Origin: Phycisphaerae bacterium | Lineage (GTDB): Bacteria; Planctomycetota; Phycisphaerae; Sedimentisphaerales; UBA12454 | Assembly: GCA_041652575.1 (NCBI GenBank) | Contig: JBAZHC010000008.1 | Location: 65,968-129,967 of the forward strand | DNA: 64,000 nt | Direction of reading: 5' to 3' | In this document: positions 43,087 through 51,798 of the stretch, one piece after another | How the letters are laid out: each line of letters opens with the position of its first letter | How positions within the stretch are numbered: the stretch's first letter is position 1 | Program-made: the position numbers and the translations under genes | The notes under the pieces: model-generated | Databases searched by the model: none | Seen by the model: only the letters and a program-made list of their open reading frames with translations | What the model was told of the DNA's origin: nothing

Positions 43087-46000
43087 TAATTTCCCCGTTT
43101 TCAAATAAAACCTTTATTGCTGCCGAATTGTTAAGTTCATTAGCTTCAGCAATACTGCTGTCCGTATCAAGAACAACGGTAAATTGATTTATGCCTCCTT
43201 CAATCGCAAAAGGTGAACTTTGCTCATTCCAAAACTCGCCCGGCTTGATTGGCCCTGCGCCGTGGCTGCCGGTTTGCGGCTTGCCGAAAAGATTCTGATT
43301 TTCTTTCGGGTCTCCCTTGTAAAAATTCATTCTGAATGCAGGGGCGGTCGCAGTTCCGTGATTTCCGATTTTCGCCGTTACCGTATATAATCCCCCTGCC
43401 GGATAAGGCTGGATACTGAATTCTTCAATATAAACATCTAAGTCTTTACTTCCACTACTGACTGATTTCGAGACATTTGATGTAATAGTTGAAATATCCG
43501 GCACTTTTTCCGCAGAACCTTTTTGAGCAAAATATATACCGCCAAAGCCGCTACCGCCGTTGGCCGGATAAAAGCTCAAATGAAGCCAGCCTTCTTTCTG
43601 ATAAGTAAAGGTTCTGGTAAAATCGCCGCTGCCGCGTTTTATTACAGGGCCTTGCTGGCTGTCAATTTCGCCGTTAGTAGCGTAAATATGGAGCATCGCC
43701 TCATCGGCGGAAGACAAATCATATTTTCCTTTTACCGTATAAGTTTGACCGGTTTCAATTTTATCTGTGCTGCCGAGAACTTCAGTAATTTCGATTGAAT
43801 CGCCTTCTAAAAATGACTGTTTTGTTATTTCAAAGTCGATTGAATATAACCGTACATCCGCCTCTATTTTACCGAATGAAATCAGCTTTTCATCTTTATC
43901 AAAAACAAAAAGCTGGTTCGTAATTATTTTGTCTTTATCCCAGATAGTCGCCTGATATTTATAACGTATTGATTGGTTGCCGTTAGCGTCAATTATCGGC
44001 TCGCCCCATTCGATAGTTTTTCTTTGGGTAATATCCCTGTAATTATGCTTAAAAAAGTCTTCAACCAGATTTTGCAGCTTTTCTTTTTCATCTGAAGGTT
44101 CTTCCTTGAATATTTCTTTATAGAGCTGTTTGGCTAAATCATGCTTATCGCTTTTAATATCAAAATAGGGCATTAGATGTTTTTTTATAATTTCTTTATC
44201 TGCACCAAAAGTAAGTCCCCATCTAATTCTACTTACAAAATCATTCGAATTACTTTCGTTTAAAGCCATTTCTACAAGCTGTTTGATAACTTGCTCATCC
44301 TTGTTGGTAATAACCGAAAGCCCAAAATAAACCGCCTGGTATCGAACATTTTGGCTTTGGTCTTTTGATAATTGTAGTAATATTTCAATTGCTTCTGCCG
44401 GCTGAACATTTTGTCCCCAAACAAAATTACTGCCAAGAATACGAGCGGTTTCTGCTCGAATGTCTGCATCATTATCTTTAGCGCATTCACCTAAAGCAGC
44501 CATAAAACTACTGTCATGAAACAATGTTATTCCATTTCGGTTTACAAATTTGCAGGCTTTGCGTCTCTCCTCGCTTGTACCTGTTAAAAATGTTTTTTTA
44601 ATTTCCGGCAAATTATTACCGAATTCACGAATTGTCTTTTCAGTTTGTTGTTTTTGATTCCACTCTCTTTCCCACCTGTCCCAGTCAATTTCACCTTTAA
44701 AAGCTTTAACAACTATATCTGCATGCTCTCGTTTTACAGGATCGGAACTGCGTAAATAAGGCTCAAGAAAAGCTATGAATTCATTCCCTTGTTTCGATTG
44801 CTTTACCCCCCAGATAATCCGCCCAAGTTGATGGTATTCCAAAGCAATGTCAACGAGACGTTTGAGAACTTTTTCAGATTTAGGATTAGCAACAGACAGC
44901 CCGCTATAAACCGCATAATATTTGTACTCTGGACTAAAGCTTGCATAATAAACTAAATCGATCGCTCTTTGATCGTCAGGTTCTCTGTTCCAAATATATT
45001 TCACGCCGATATATTGCATAGGAAAATTGTCTTTATATTTGATTGTGCATTTTCTTAATCCTTTACGAAAAAGCTCAAAAAATGAATCATCATCCAGATT
45101 TATTGTGCCTTTATTTTCCCACCATTCATCTAATTTCTTACCGGCTTCCACATCTTCAGGAAAATATGATTCAAATATTGACAAGTCGTTTTGATTACTT
45201 TGCAATTTTTCTTTTTCAACTGTTCCGTCTACGGTCTTATGCTCTTGTGCTCTTATGCCCTCTTTATCAACTCTTTCAATCTGCACATCCGTCTTAACTC
45301 CCGGCTTTAGTGAAACATTTTTAAAGTCTATCCATTCAACTGCATCATCAGATCGATCCTTTTCGTATGCATAATCATTTTGCCATTGCCCCCAGCAAAC
45401 ACCAACTCTAAGATCACATTGCTTTATCTGTTCATCAAAAGCAGCACCAAGCCAGACGACTTTTTCATTGGGTGAACCATCAATATATTTAATATTTTCT
45501 TTGCCATCCTTTTCACTAATACTTAACAAAGTCCCACCATTTATAGTCTTGAAATTGGTGGGAATAATCCTGGCGTCAACTTTCTTTCCTGCCAAGCCAC
45601 TAAATTTTACAGCAAATTTATAACCTTTTTCGCCACTTCTCGGAAACGCTTTTCCAAAGTCATCATCATAATGAGATTCTTCCAACAAAGCCGCATCCGG
45701 CCGCCACCATTGTTTGCCTTTGCTCGGATGCTCACAAATACCGATAAGCTCGACTTTTGTGCCGTTGGAAAGTTTTATTGAAAAATCATTCTGTTTAATA
45801 TTTCTTATATTCTCTGCCTGCCCTGAGCCTGTCGAATGGGTGAGCTCTGTGTCCTCTGTGGCTAAAATATTTTTCTCTGTGGCCTTTAATTCAAAATTTA
45901 CAACCTTTTCTTTTTCCTTCTCGCCTAAAAGTTTTACAAGCAGAATATCAGTCTTATCTTTATACCCCGCCGCCCTGCATTTCAGAATATGTTCCTCGTA

Positions 46001-47257
46001 ATACGTTTTATAACTGTAATTACCGTTCGCGTCGGTAGTAGTGTTATACTTGCCGTAGGCGTAAGTTACGACATCCCCGACTATCGCCCCTGCTATCGGC
46101 TTTCCCGTCTTCGCATCCGTTACTGTCCCTTTGATTATAAAATCCGGAACTGCCTTAAATTTCGCCATCGGCAGCACACACGCCGACATCACACATATCA
46201 AAATAAAAATCGTCGCGATTCGCAAAGGCCGATACCTCCAGCTTTTTTTCTCCAGCCATTTCAGCCTGTCCACCAGCCAGCTCGAATTTTCAAACAGGCC
46301 TAATAATCCTAAACCCGGGTCAACCGGCTCTGCTAACAATTGTCTGGCCGTCTCAAGCAGTGTCTGTCGATAACCGGCTGTTTTTTCTTTTAATAATTTA
46401 GCGACAGTCGCATCGCAGCAAAGTTCTCTCAGGTTTTGCATCGGTTTTCTCGCCAGCCAAATCAGCGGATTGAACCAGTACACGATTTGCAGAATCATAT
46501 AAACTGCGTGAACGAATAAATCACCGCGTTTTATATGCGCAAGTTCATGCAGAAAGATATGCTCGGCATCCTGTACCGTCATATTTTGAAGTTTGCCTGC
46601 CGGCATAAGCAGCACCGGCCTGAAAACGCCGAACACCGCCGGACAGCAAACCTTATTTGTCAAAATCACCTGCGGAACTTTTCTCAGCCTCAGTTTTTTA
46701 GCCGTCGATTCCAATAATCCTTCCAGTCTTTCCGGCAGATTCGATTGCTGCTTGTTTTTTAAATGCTCCCGCCTCAGATTACCTAATCTTATAACCAGCC
46801 ACCCCGCCAGAATCGCCATACCCCCCGTCCACACGAACATAATATAAACCTTCCACGACAATGACGCCTGCATATCAACCCTTTGTGGCAATTCCGATCT
46901 GTTTAGCCCCCGGACCTGTGCCAGGGGTTCTTCCGTTTTTGTTTTCATCATTTCAACAGCGGGTTCTAGGGCTTGGGTAGTCTGTGGTGATATTTGTGGT
47001 TGATTTATTTTTATCGCCGTTTGTTTAACCATAAATGGAATTTCCGCCGTGAAGCTTGTCGGCGAAGTAAGCGATGGCGGTAAAACAAGTTTTACGAGAA
47101 TCAAAAGCCAAAGCGCGTATCGCACCTGCGGCCACGTCCATTTTTTTATCAAAAGGTCAATCCCCGCTATGATGATAATCAGCAGGCCGACCTGCCAGAG
47201 CATCGACACTTCCCAGTCGAACCATCTTTCCGCTAATTGATTTAATATCGCTGTCAT
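43070..47257 (-). CDS. BlaR1-like M56 peptidase fused to large sensor region
   Basis: A 1395-residue membrane protein. The M56 domain spans about 1-365: transmembrane helices at about 20-36, 45-60, 136-158, the zinc site HELAH (237-241) and the ELCCDATV segment, and a last helix near 350-365 (IATIFILICVMSACVLP). Then comes a carboxypeptidase-regulatory-like domain (GTVTDAKTGKPIAGAIVGD, about 375-455), a repeat-derived insert (about 458-480), a beta domain, HEAT-like repeats (about 690-1050) and a C-terminal CARDB-type domain (about 1285-1390). With the BlaI gene 11 bases upstream it forms a signal-protease/repressor pair; the signal and target genes are unknown. Confidence 0.88.
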   Translation of the reverse strand: MTAILNQLAERWFDWEVSMLWQVGLLIIIIAGIDLLIKKWTWPQVRYALWLLILVKLVLPPSLTSPTSFTAEIPFMVKQTAIKINQPQISPQTTQALEPAVEMMKTKTEEPLAQVRGLNRSELPQRVDMQASLSWKVYIMFVWTGGMAILAGWLVIRLGNLRREHLKNKQQSNLPERLEGLLESTAKKLRLRKVPQVILTNKVCCPAVFGVFRPVLLMPAGKLQNMTVQDAEHIFLHELAHIKRGDLFVHAVYMILQIVYWFNPLIWLARKPMQNLRELCCDATVAKLLKEKTAGYRQTLLETARQLLAEPVDPGLGLLGLFENSSWLVDRLKWLEKKSWRYRPLRIATIFILICVMSACVLPMAKFKAVPDFIIKGTVTDAKTGKPIAGAIVGDVVTYAYGKYNTTTDANGNYSYKTYYEEHILKCRAAGYKDKTDILLVKLLGEKEKEKVVNFELKATEKNILATEDTELTHSTGSGQAENIRNIKQNDFSIKLSNGTKVELIGICEHPSKGKQWWRPDAALLEESHYDDDFGKAFPRSGEKGYKFAVKFSGLAGKKVDARIIPTNFKTINGGTLLSISEKDGKENIKYIDGSPNEKVVWLGAAFDEQIKQCDLRVGVCWGQWQNDYAYEKDRSDDAVEWIDFKNVSLKPGVKTDVQIERVDKEGIRAQEHKTVDGTVEKEKLQSNQNDLSIFESYFPEDVEAGKKLDEWWENKGTINLDDDSFFELFRKGLRKCTIKYKDNFPMQYIGVKYIWNREPDDQRAIDLVYYASFSPEYKYYAVYSGLSVANPKSEKVLKRLVDIALEYHQLGRIIWGVKQSKQGNEFIAFLEPYLRSSDPVKREHADIVVKAFKGEIDWDRWEREWNQKQQTEKTIREFGNNLPEIKKTFLTGTSEERRKACKFVNRNGITLFHDSSFMAALGECAKDNDADIRAETARILGSNFVWGQNVQPAEAIEILLQLSKDQSQNVRYQAVYFGLSVITNKDEQVIKQLVEMALNESNSNDFVSRIRWGLTFGADKEIIKKHLMPYFDIKSDKHDLAKQLYKEIFKEEPSDEKEKLQNLVEDFFKHNYRDITQRKTIEWGEPIIDANGNQSIRYKYQATIWDKDKIITNQLFVFDKDEKLISFGKIEADVRLYSIDFEITKQSFLEGDSIEITEVLGSTDKIETGQTYTVKGKYDLSSADEAMLHIYATNGEIDSQQGPVIKRGSGDFTRTFTYQKEGWLHLSFYPANGGSGFGGIYFAQKGSAEKVPDISTITSNVSKSVSSGSKDLDVYIEEFSIQPYPAGGLYTVTAKIGNHGTATAPAFRMNFYKGDPKENQNLFGKPQTGSHGAGPIKPGEFWNEQSSPFAIEGGINQFTVVLDTDSSIAEANELNNSAAIKVLFENGEIIKNPR
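45817..45882. repeat. Two dispersed repeats inside the M56 reading frame
   Basis: A CCTGAGCCTGTCGAATGG copy (45817-45840) is joined to a CACAGAG-type copy (45845-45882). Together they encode the residues around ATEDTELTHSTGSGQAEN in frame, between the regulatory-like domain and the following beta domain. Confidence 0.8.
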
Positions 47258-47268
47258 TTTTATCTCCT

Positions 47269-47688
47269 TTACTTTTCTCTGTGTCCTCTGTGCTCTCTGT
47301 GGCTTAAATTAGTATTTTCTTTCTCTGTGGCCAAACCTTTTTCCAGCATTTTTACAATTTCTTTTCTCTCATTTGCCGATATTTTTTTCTCTTCCACCAG
47401 AAAATGCATCAGCGGCCCGAACGCCCCGTCAAAGGCCTGATTAGCGAGAGATGCCAGTGCACTGCGCCTTGCGGTTTGTCTGCTGACGATTGGTTCGTAA
47501 AGACTTGTATTTCCTTTTTTGCTTTCTTTGACTGCGCCTTTTTCCGCCAGTCTGGTCAGAAGCGTTTTTATCGTGGTATATGCCCAGTTAATTTCCTTAG
47601 GCAGTCTCTCTGCGATCCCCCGCGCAGTCGCGGGATACCTTTCCCACAGACAATTCATTATCTGCCATTCCGTATCTGTAAGTTTCAT
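47269..47688 (-). CDS. blaI: BlaI/MecI-family transcriptional repressor
   Basis: A winged-helix repressor of about 139 residues, starting MKLTDTEWQIMNCLWERYP and continuing with the recognition helix (NWAYTTIKTLLTRLAEKGAVK), then ANERKEIVKMLEKGL for dimerisation. It should be inactivated by the M56 protease encoded next to it. The last residues (NLSHREHRGHREK) are not part of the family; they are translation of a CACAGAG-type repeat. The frame stays open to 47823, but the promoter and operator lie in that stretch and the AAAGGAAA site precedes the ATG at 47688. Confidence 0.93.
   Translation of the reverse strand: MKLTDTEWQIMNCLWERYPATARGIAERLPKEINWAYTTIKTLLTRLAEKGAVKESKKGNTSLYEPIVSRQTARRSALASLANQAFDGAFGPLMHFLVEEKKISANERKEIVKMLEKGLATEKENTNLSHREHRGHREK
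47277..47332. repeat. CACAGAG-type repeat at the blaI 3' end
   Basis: CTCTGTGTCCTCTGTGCTC and CTCTGTGGC words (47277-47303), with a further CTCTGTGGCC at 47323-47332. It forms the 3' end of the blaI reading frame. Confidence 0.8.
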
Positions 47689-47717
47689 AGCCGTTTCCTT
47701 TCTACAAATATAGTGGT

Positions 47718-47745
47718 ATTCTACTACATTTGTAGTAGATGTCAA
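47718..47745 (-). promoter_or_regulatory. blaI promoter with BlaI-type operator
   Basis: On the minus strand TTGACA and TAGAAT flank 16 bases. Between them lies a perfect 18-base palindrome, CTACTACATTTGTAGTAG (47721-47738), which has the TACA/TGTA core known from BlaI, MecI and CopY operators. A second degenerate site (CTACAAATATAGTGG) is at 47702-47716. Binding would block RNA polymerase, so the operon is expected to be autorepressed. Confidence 0.75.
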
Positions 47746-47961
47746 CTGTTTTTGGGAAATTCCTGAAAATTTTTTCTGCGATTTCCGCATTCTGATTTTC
47801 TGGCTTTTGCTTTTACCGGACATAGGCCCTTTTGTGTTAAAATAGGCAAAATTTACTTGACTTTTGCCCTTTTTTTTGTTTTAATAGGGGAAATGAATGT
47901 TGCATCGCGAAGCTATTTCGCAAGGCGACACGAGTTCTTTTCTTAATTGGGGTATTATTAG

Positions 47962-48411
47962 TTAATTTGGGGTATTTAATCTTCATCGATTAAACTGGTT
48001 CTTTTTTTTCTTAGACAATTTATTTTCGTAGCTGCAGGGCTTATAGACAGGGTCTTTGAACTGCTTCACAAAGATACTCTATAATAAGGATACCTGTACT
48101 GGTCTTGTACCTGCTGCGGAGATCGTTTAGCTGTTGTCGGCACGGCAACATAAACAGAGCCGCGAATCTAAAAGCGGATTGTGTTAAATCTGAACGATTG
48201 ACTGCGGACAGAGTGTAGACTGACACTGTAAGCTTGTGACGCGTAGAGATACTACGCACAGCAGCTCTGGGACGCTCTTGGTATAGTGTCACGGAACCGT
48301 TCTGCCGCTATGATACAAAAGATTTTTGGGGGTAATCCGACAATCGCTATACAGAGATTCTGCGCGCATTAAATGCCGCGGTATTAAAAAATTTAATTTG
48401 GGGTGAAAACT
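47962..48411 (+). other. Non-coding gap with multiple hairpins, candidate structured RNA
   Basis: There is no credible gene in about 600 bases before the PEP-CTERM gene. At its two ends stands the same 12-base word, TTAATTTGGGGT (about 47963 and 48400). Between them there are several compact hairpins: GCGTAG-AGATA-CTACGC (near 48240), ACAGAGTGT/ACACTGT (near 48205), GTTG/CAAC (near 48135), ACGG-AA-CCGT (near 48292), and GTATAG/CTATGATAC enclosing the last. The sequence does not resemble tmRNA, SRP RNA or RNase P RNA. It may be a leader or a separate RNA. Confidence 0.4.
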
Positions 48412-48435
48412 ATTTTTTAGAAAATGGGGGTAAAT

Positions 48436-48993
48436 ATGAAGTTTTATTATGGGGTGTTTACGATTTGTGTTCTTTTAACTTTCTTTGGATTGGCCTGTGC
48501 TCAGAGTGACTATGCCATACTCGTGCAGGAAAGTCCCGCCGGTGCCGGCGTTATTAAGCCGGGCGTTGGCGTACACACAGTTGGAATTAACGAAACTATT
48601 ACACTTACAACCGTTCCAAATACCGGCTGGAAATTCGTTTACTGGCTTGGCGATGTGCAGGACCCGACTGCAAACAGAACCAAAGTAAATGTTAACGGCC
48701 CAAAAATTATCATCGCAGTTTTCGAAAGAGATGAATATGCGATGTTATCGCCTGCCGGGCCGCAGATTAGCGTAGGCCCGCCGGGATTGTACCCAAACTA
48801 TGTATATAGCAGAGGCGGAGAATATACCGGCGGCGGTTCAAGAAGATATGATCCCCCGGATTATCCGCCATATAATCCTCCGGAAGAACCGGAAAATATG
48901 CCGCCGCCAGTGCCAGAAGAAATTCCGGAACCTGCAACAATGATGCTTTTAGGCCTGGGAACTTATCTTATATCAATAAAGAGAAAAAAATAA
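48436..48993 (+). CDS. PEP-CTERM protein with InlB-like repeat
   Basis: About 185 residues. A signal peptide (MKFYYGVFTICVLLTFFGLACA) precedes a single divergent InlB B-repeat-like module (SPAGAGVIKPGVGVHTVGIN...WLGDVQD...VFERD), then a Pro/Gly/Tyr-rich linker, and the C-terminal sorting signal PEPATMMLLGLGTYLISIKRKK is seen in the order PEP, hydrophobic run, basic end. Such proteins are exported and processed by an exosortase, often together with exopolysaccharide. GGGGGTAAAT lies before the ATG at 48436. No exosortase gene is present nearby. Confidence 0.85.
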   Translation: MKFYYGVFTICVLLTFFGLACAQSDYAILVQESPAGAGVIKPGVGVHTVGINETITLTTVPNTGWKFVYWLGDVQDPTANRTKVNVNGPKIIIAVFERDEYAMLSPAGPQISVGPPGLYPNYVYSRGGEYTGGGSRRYDPPDYPPYNPPEEPENMPPPVPEEIPEPATMMLLGLGTYLISIKRKK

Positions 48994-49027
48994 TACCGAA
49001 TAGATTGTTATTGAAAGGAAAGTGATA

Positions 49028-49663
49028 ATGAGAAAAAACCATACCAAAACACTTAAATTGGTTGGGCTCCTTATGATGACACTGCTGCTGCAAACAATAG
49101 CGAAAGCCGGATACTACCTGCCCGAAAGTTCAACATGGCAGGGCTCTCGTTATTACAATGAGAACAACGTATATGCTTATGTTGAATATGCCGTCTATGA
49201 TTCTGAAGCCTCGAATTATTACCCTGTACTGGACGGTCAGGCTGACAGATTTCCCAAACCCGGCACGGGCCGATACATCTATGCCTATCAGGTATTAAAT
49301 CTTAGCAGCACTTTGCCGCCGATAGCAACTTTCAAACTTCTTGGCGGCGACCCCTCCGCTGCAGATTATATCGGCTATGTAGATGACGAAAATGGCGGCC
49401 TGGTCCCGGACAATTTCGGCGGTTCTTTTATATGGGAATTTACAAATGGTTATTTTACAGCTAATGAACATTCCGCATTTATGGTATTCACCACCGATTC
49501 AGCTCCGATTGCAGGCGAAATCAGTATCTCGACGGAATACGGCATGGAACCCCCAATCTCTCCCGATGCCGTTACAGCAGATGCCGCTTCAATACCGGAG
49601 CCTGCTACAATAGCTCTACTCTCAATTGGTGCTTTTATGTATCGTAAAAAATTTACTAAATAA
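49028..49663 (+). CDS. PEP-CTERM protein
   Basis: About 211 residues. A signal peptide (LKLVGLLMMTLLLQTIAKAG) is followed by a beta-rich, aromatic-rich domain with many Tyr and Asp (YYLPESSTWQGSRYYNEN, FIWEFTNGYFTANEH), and the C-terminal signal IPEPATIALLSIGAFMYRKK. The domain itself is not recognised. AAGGAAA is six bases before the ATG at 49028. It follows the first PEP-CTERM gene by 34 bases, so the two are probably one unit, closed by the terminator at 49776. Confidence 0.85.
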   Translation: MRKNHTKTLKLVGLLMMTLLLQTIAKAGYYLPESSTWQGSRYYNENNVYAYVEYAVYDSEASNYYPVLDGQADRFPKPGTGRYIYAYQVLNLSSTLPPIATFKLLGGDPSAADYIGYVDDENGGLVPDNFGGSFIWEFTNGYFTANEHSAFMVFTTDSAPIAGEISISTEYGMEPPISPDAVTADAASIPEPATIALLSIGAFMYRKKFTK

Positions 49664-49775
49664 CCTCGCTAAGCAATAACTCGAAACCGCTTAGCTGCAT
49701 CGAGAACCTGGTCCCCGGAATCTTATGCAGATAAAATGGAAACGGGTTATTACTTAGGTGAGGGAAGAATTGTAG

Positions 49776-49811
49776 GGCCGACAGTTGCAGGAACTGTCGG
49801 CCTGTTTTTTT
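49776..49811 (+). terminator. Rho-independent terminator
   Basis: GGCCGACAGTT stem with AACTGTCGGCC complement, a short GCAGG loop, then TGTTTTTTT. Terminates the PEP-CTERM unit. Confidence 0.9.
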
Positions 49812-50161
49812 GCGCCCCGATTTCATTTTTCTATCCGGACAAAAACCGTCTGAATAGTCAAAAGTGCGCAATAAAAAAATTGCGCAAATGTTAAAAATAA
49901 GATTTTTTTCAAATTTTTATCTCCAAACCAGACAAGCACTTATAAATTCCGCCCAAAAAATTTCCGCAAAAAGTTCGTCAAAAGCGCGCAACTTTTCAGG
50001 TAATACGGAGGGACTGTATTGGCTCTTCACAGGCAGTATTTTGAACATTCAAATTTTGGTAATTCGATATTGTTTCGAATTTCGATATTCGTATTTCGGA
50101 TTTAATTTTAAATTCTTACGTGACCAATATTCCATTCCATATCCCTGTTCCTGACGTTCTT
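49812..50161. other. A/T-rich gap with hairpin
   Basis: No credible gene. A perfect eight-base palindrome with an A-only loop (TGCGCAAT, six A, ATTGCGCA) is at 49865-49886. Repeated TTCGATATT/TTTCGATATTCG words near 50066-50100 precede the HNH-AP2 gene. Confidence 0.5.
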
Positions 50162-50698
50162 ATGCGCATATTATTCGCCCCGCTGCTTCTCTATCGAAAA
50201 TACAAATACGACCATCCTTTTATGCGCATCGAACTAACACAGAACCAATATGCCATCGTTGACTTCGACGATTTTTGCAAACTCACCCGTTTCGAATGGT
50301 ACGCCTATGACAACGGCAATACTTTTTACGCCGTCCGTCCCGGCTTCTACAATGGTTTCCCCTGCTTTATCCGGATGCACCGCGTCATTATGAACGCAAA
50401 AAGAGGCGTTGTCATCGACCACATCGACCATAACGGCCTTAACAATTGCAAATACAATTTACGGCCTGCCACCCCCGCCGAAAACAGATTGAACAACCGC
50501 CGCGGCTTCAACAGCCCCACATCCAAATACAAAGGCGTTTTCTACGACAAACGCCGAAACAAATTCCGCGCCGTCATTTCTATCGATGGAAAGAAAAAAC
50601 ATCTCGGCTACTTCGACAATGAAATCGATGCCGCAAAGGCGTACGACAAGGCGGCAAGGGAATCTCGCGGCAGATTTGCAGTTTTGAATTTCGAATAA
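50162..50698 (+). CDS. HNH homing-type endonuclease with AP2 domain
   Basis: About 178 residues. The N-terminal part (MRIELTQNQYAIVDFDDFCKL) resembles the repeat module of these endonucleases. The HNH core reads MHRVIMNAKRGVVIDHIDHNGLNNCKYNLRPATPAENRLNN, with His-Asn-His residues intact. The C-terminal AP2 domain reads SKYKGVFYDKRRNKFRAVISIDGKKKHLGYFDNEIDAAKAYDKAARE. Free-standing HNH-AP2 genes are common in planctomycete genomes. The ATG at 50162 is chosen; GTG at 50120 would add 14 residues. No target site can be identified from the surroundings. Confidence 0.9.
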   Translation: MRILFAPLLLYRKYKYDHPFMRIELTQNQYAIVDFDDFCKLTRFEWYAYDNGNTFYAVRPGFYNGFPCFIRMHRVIMNAKRGVVIDHIDHNGLNNCKYNLRPATPAENRLNNRRGFNSPTSKYKGVFYDKRRNKFRAVISIDGKKKHLGYFDNEIDAAKAYDKAARESRGRFAVLNFE

Positions 50699-50756
50699 AA
50701 TAACATCGCCGAAAGGCGATTCCTCAATCAAAAACTCAAAATTAAAAATTAAAAAC

Positions 50757-51515
50757 TTATTTCATCTTCTGCGCCGTAACCAGCCAGTCCCACGGATATG
50801 GTTCTTTCATCCATCGCGGCGGCAAGTCAAACTCCGTATTCCACGGGTACTCGATTTTGCGAATATCCATAACCCGCATATTCCTGCTCTCCAAAATCGC
50901 CGCAAGCTCTTCTTTCAGATAATGCTTGGTTGGAACGCCGTCAATAGGAGCAATCCCCTGATGCAGGCCGCCATCGGATTTTTTCGCATCGCCGAAACTT
51001 GCGCGAGCAGCCGAGCCCGGCCGGACCCCATTGCGAAGGTTCCACTCAATCAGGCGGAAATCGACAAGCCCCGCAGACTCGAGCGAAGGCACAACGAGCA
51101 CCATATACCCGTTTTTCAAAATATGCCCGGCCATAACATCAAGTATTCGCACCCTCGGCGCAAGTGCCGGCATAATCAGCATATTTACGCTAAAAGCGAA
51201 ATGAGTTTTTTCGAGCCGCAGGCCTGCCTTTGCCAAATCGGCTGTTATATATTCGATATTCGACAGATGTTTGTATTTGTTTTTCGCTCTCGCTATGAAC
51301 TTGCCGGATATATCTATTGCTAAAACCCGGCCGAAATTTGCCGACAGCATCGGCAGAAAGTGCCCAATTCCGCAGCCGTAATCGCTGACTGTTTTTGCTG
51401 ATGAGCCGTATTTCTTAATGAGTTTTAGAATCAGATGTTTTTTATCATTGTCCAATACGCTGAAGATTTCATCTTCGTAGTTATTTGCCAGACTGTTCCA
51501 GTATTCTCGTTTCAT
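50757..51515 (-). CDS. SAM-dependent class I methyltransferase
   Basis: A 252-residue protein with SAM-binding VSDYGCGIGHFLPML, the acidic residue after the second strand (VLAIDISGKFIARA), and SNIEYITADLAKAG. The substrate is unknown; a small molecule is more likely than RNA. The C-terminus has a conserved-looking EYPWNTEFDLPPRWMKEPYPWDW. The ATG at 51515 has GGAGATAAA in front. It stands alone between an HNH gene and a repeat-rich region. Confidence 0.85.
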   Translation of the reverse strand: MKREYWNSLANNYEDEIFSVLDNDKKHLILKLIKKYGSSAKTVSDYGCGIGHFLPMLSANFGRVLAIDISGKFIARAKNKYKHLSNIEYITADLAKAGLRLEKTHFAFSVNMLIMPALAPRVRILDVMAGHILKNGYMVLVVPSLESAGLVDFRLIEWNLRNGVRPGSAARASFGDAKKSDGGLHQGIAPIDGVPTKHYLKEELAAILESRNMRVMDIRKIEYPWNTEFDLPPRWMKEPYPWDWLVTAQKMK

Positions 51516-51587
51516 TTTATCTCCGCAGCTAATATACAACACGATTGCCTAAATCTCAAATCCATTTTTGCCCCACAAATATTTGTC

Positions 51588-51607
51588 ATTCCCGCGCAGG
51601 CGGGAAT
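51588..51607. repeat. dRS3-like palindrome
   Basis: ATTCCCGC-GCAG-GCGGGAAT, identical in plan to the ATTCCC(N8)GGGAAT element known from Neisseria and found in other genomes. A related copy lies at 57574-57603. Confidence 0.8.
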
Positions 51608-51798
51608 CCACGTCGTTTACTCATTGTCGCCAAAATCATTCGCAACGCAACAGAGCCCCGAATGTTAATGAGGGGTAATTCTTCTGTGTTCCGCGTCCTG
51701 GAGTTCTCCGTTAGGAGTCCGTAGGACTTTTTTCTTTCTCATTGCCTTTTCCCCTTTTCATGCTATAATCCCACCATCGCATTTGAGGAGGCAACCAA

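Noticed and set aside
48041..48292. An 83-residue minus-strand reading frame in the large gap
   Set aside because: No ribosome-binding site, odd composition and no domain; the sequence shows hairpins instead, so it is better explained as non-coding.
49864..50154. A 96-residue + frame before the HNH-AP2 gene
   Set aside because: It starts within a palindrome, has low-complexity A/T-rich translation and overlaps the HNH-AP2 upstream region.
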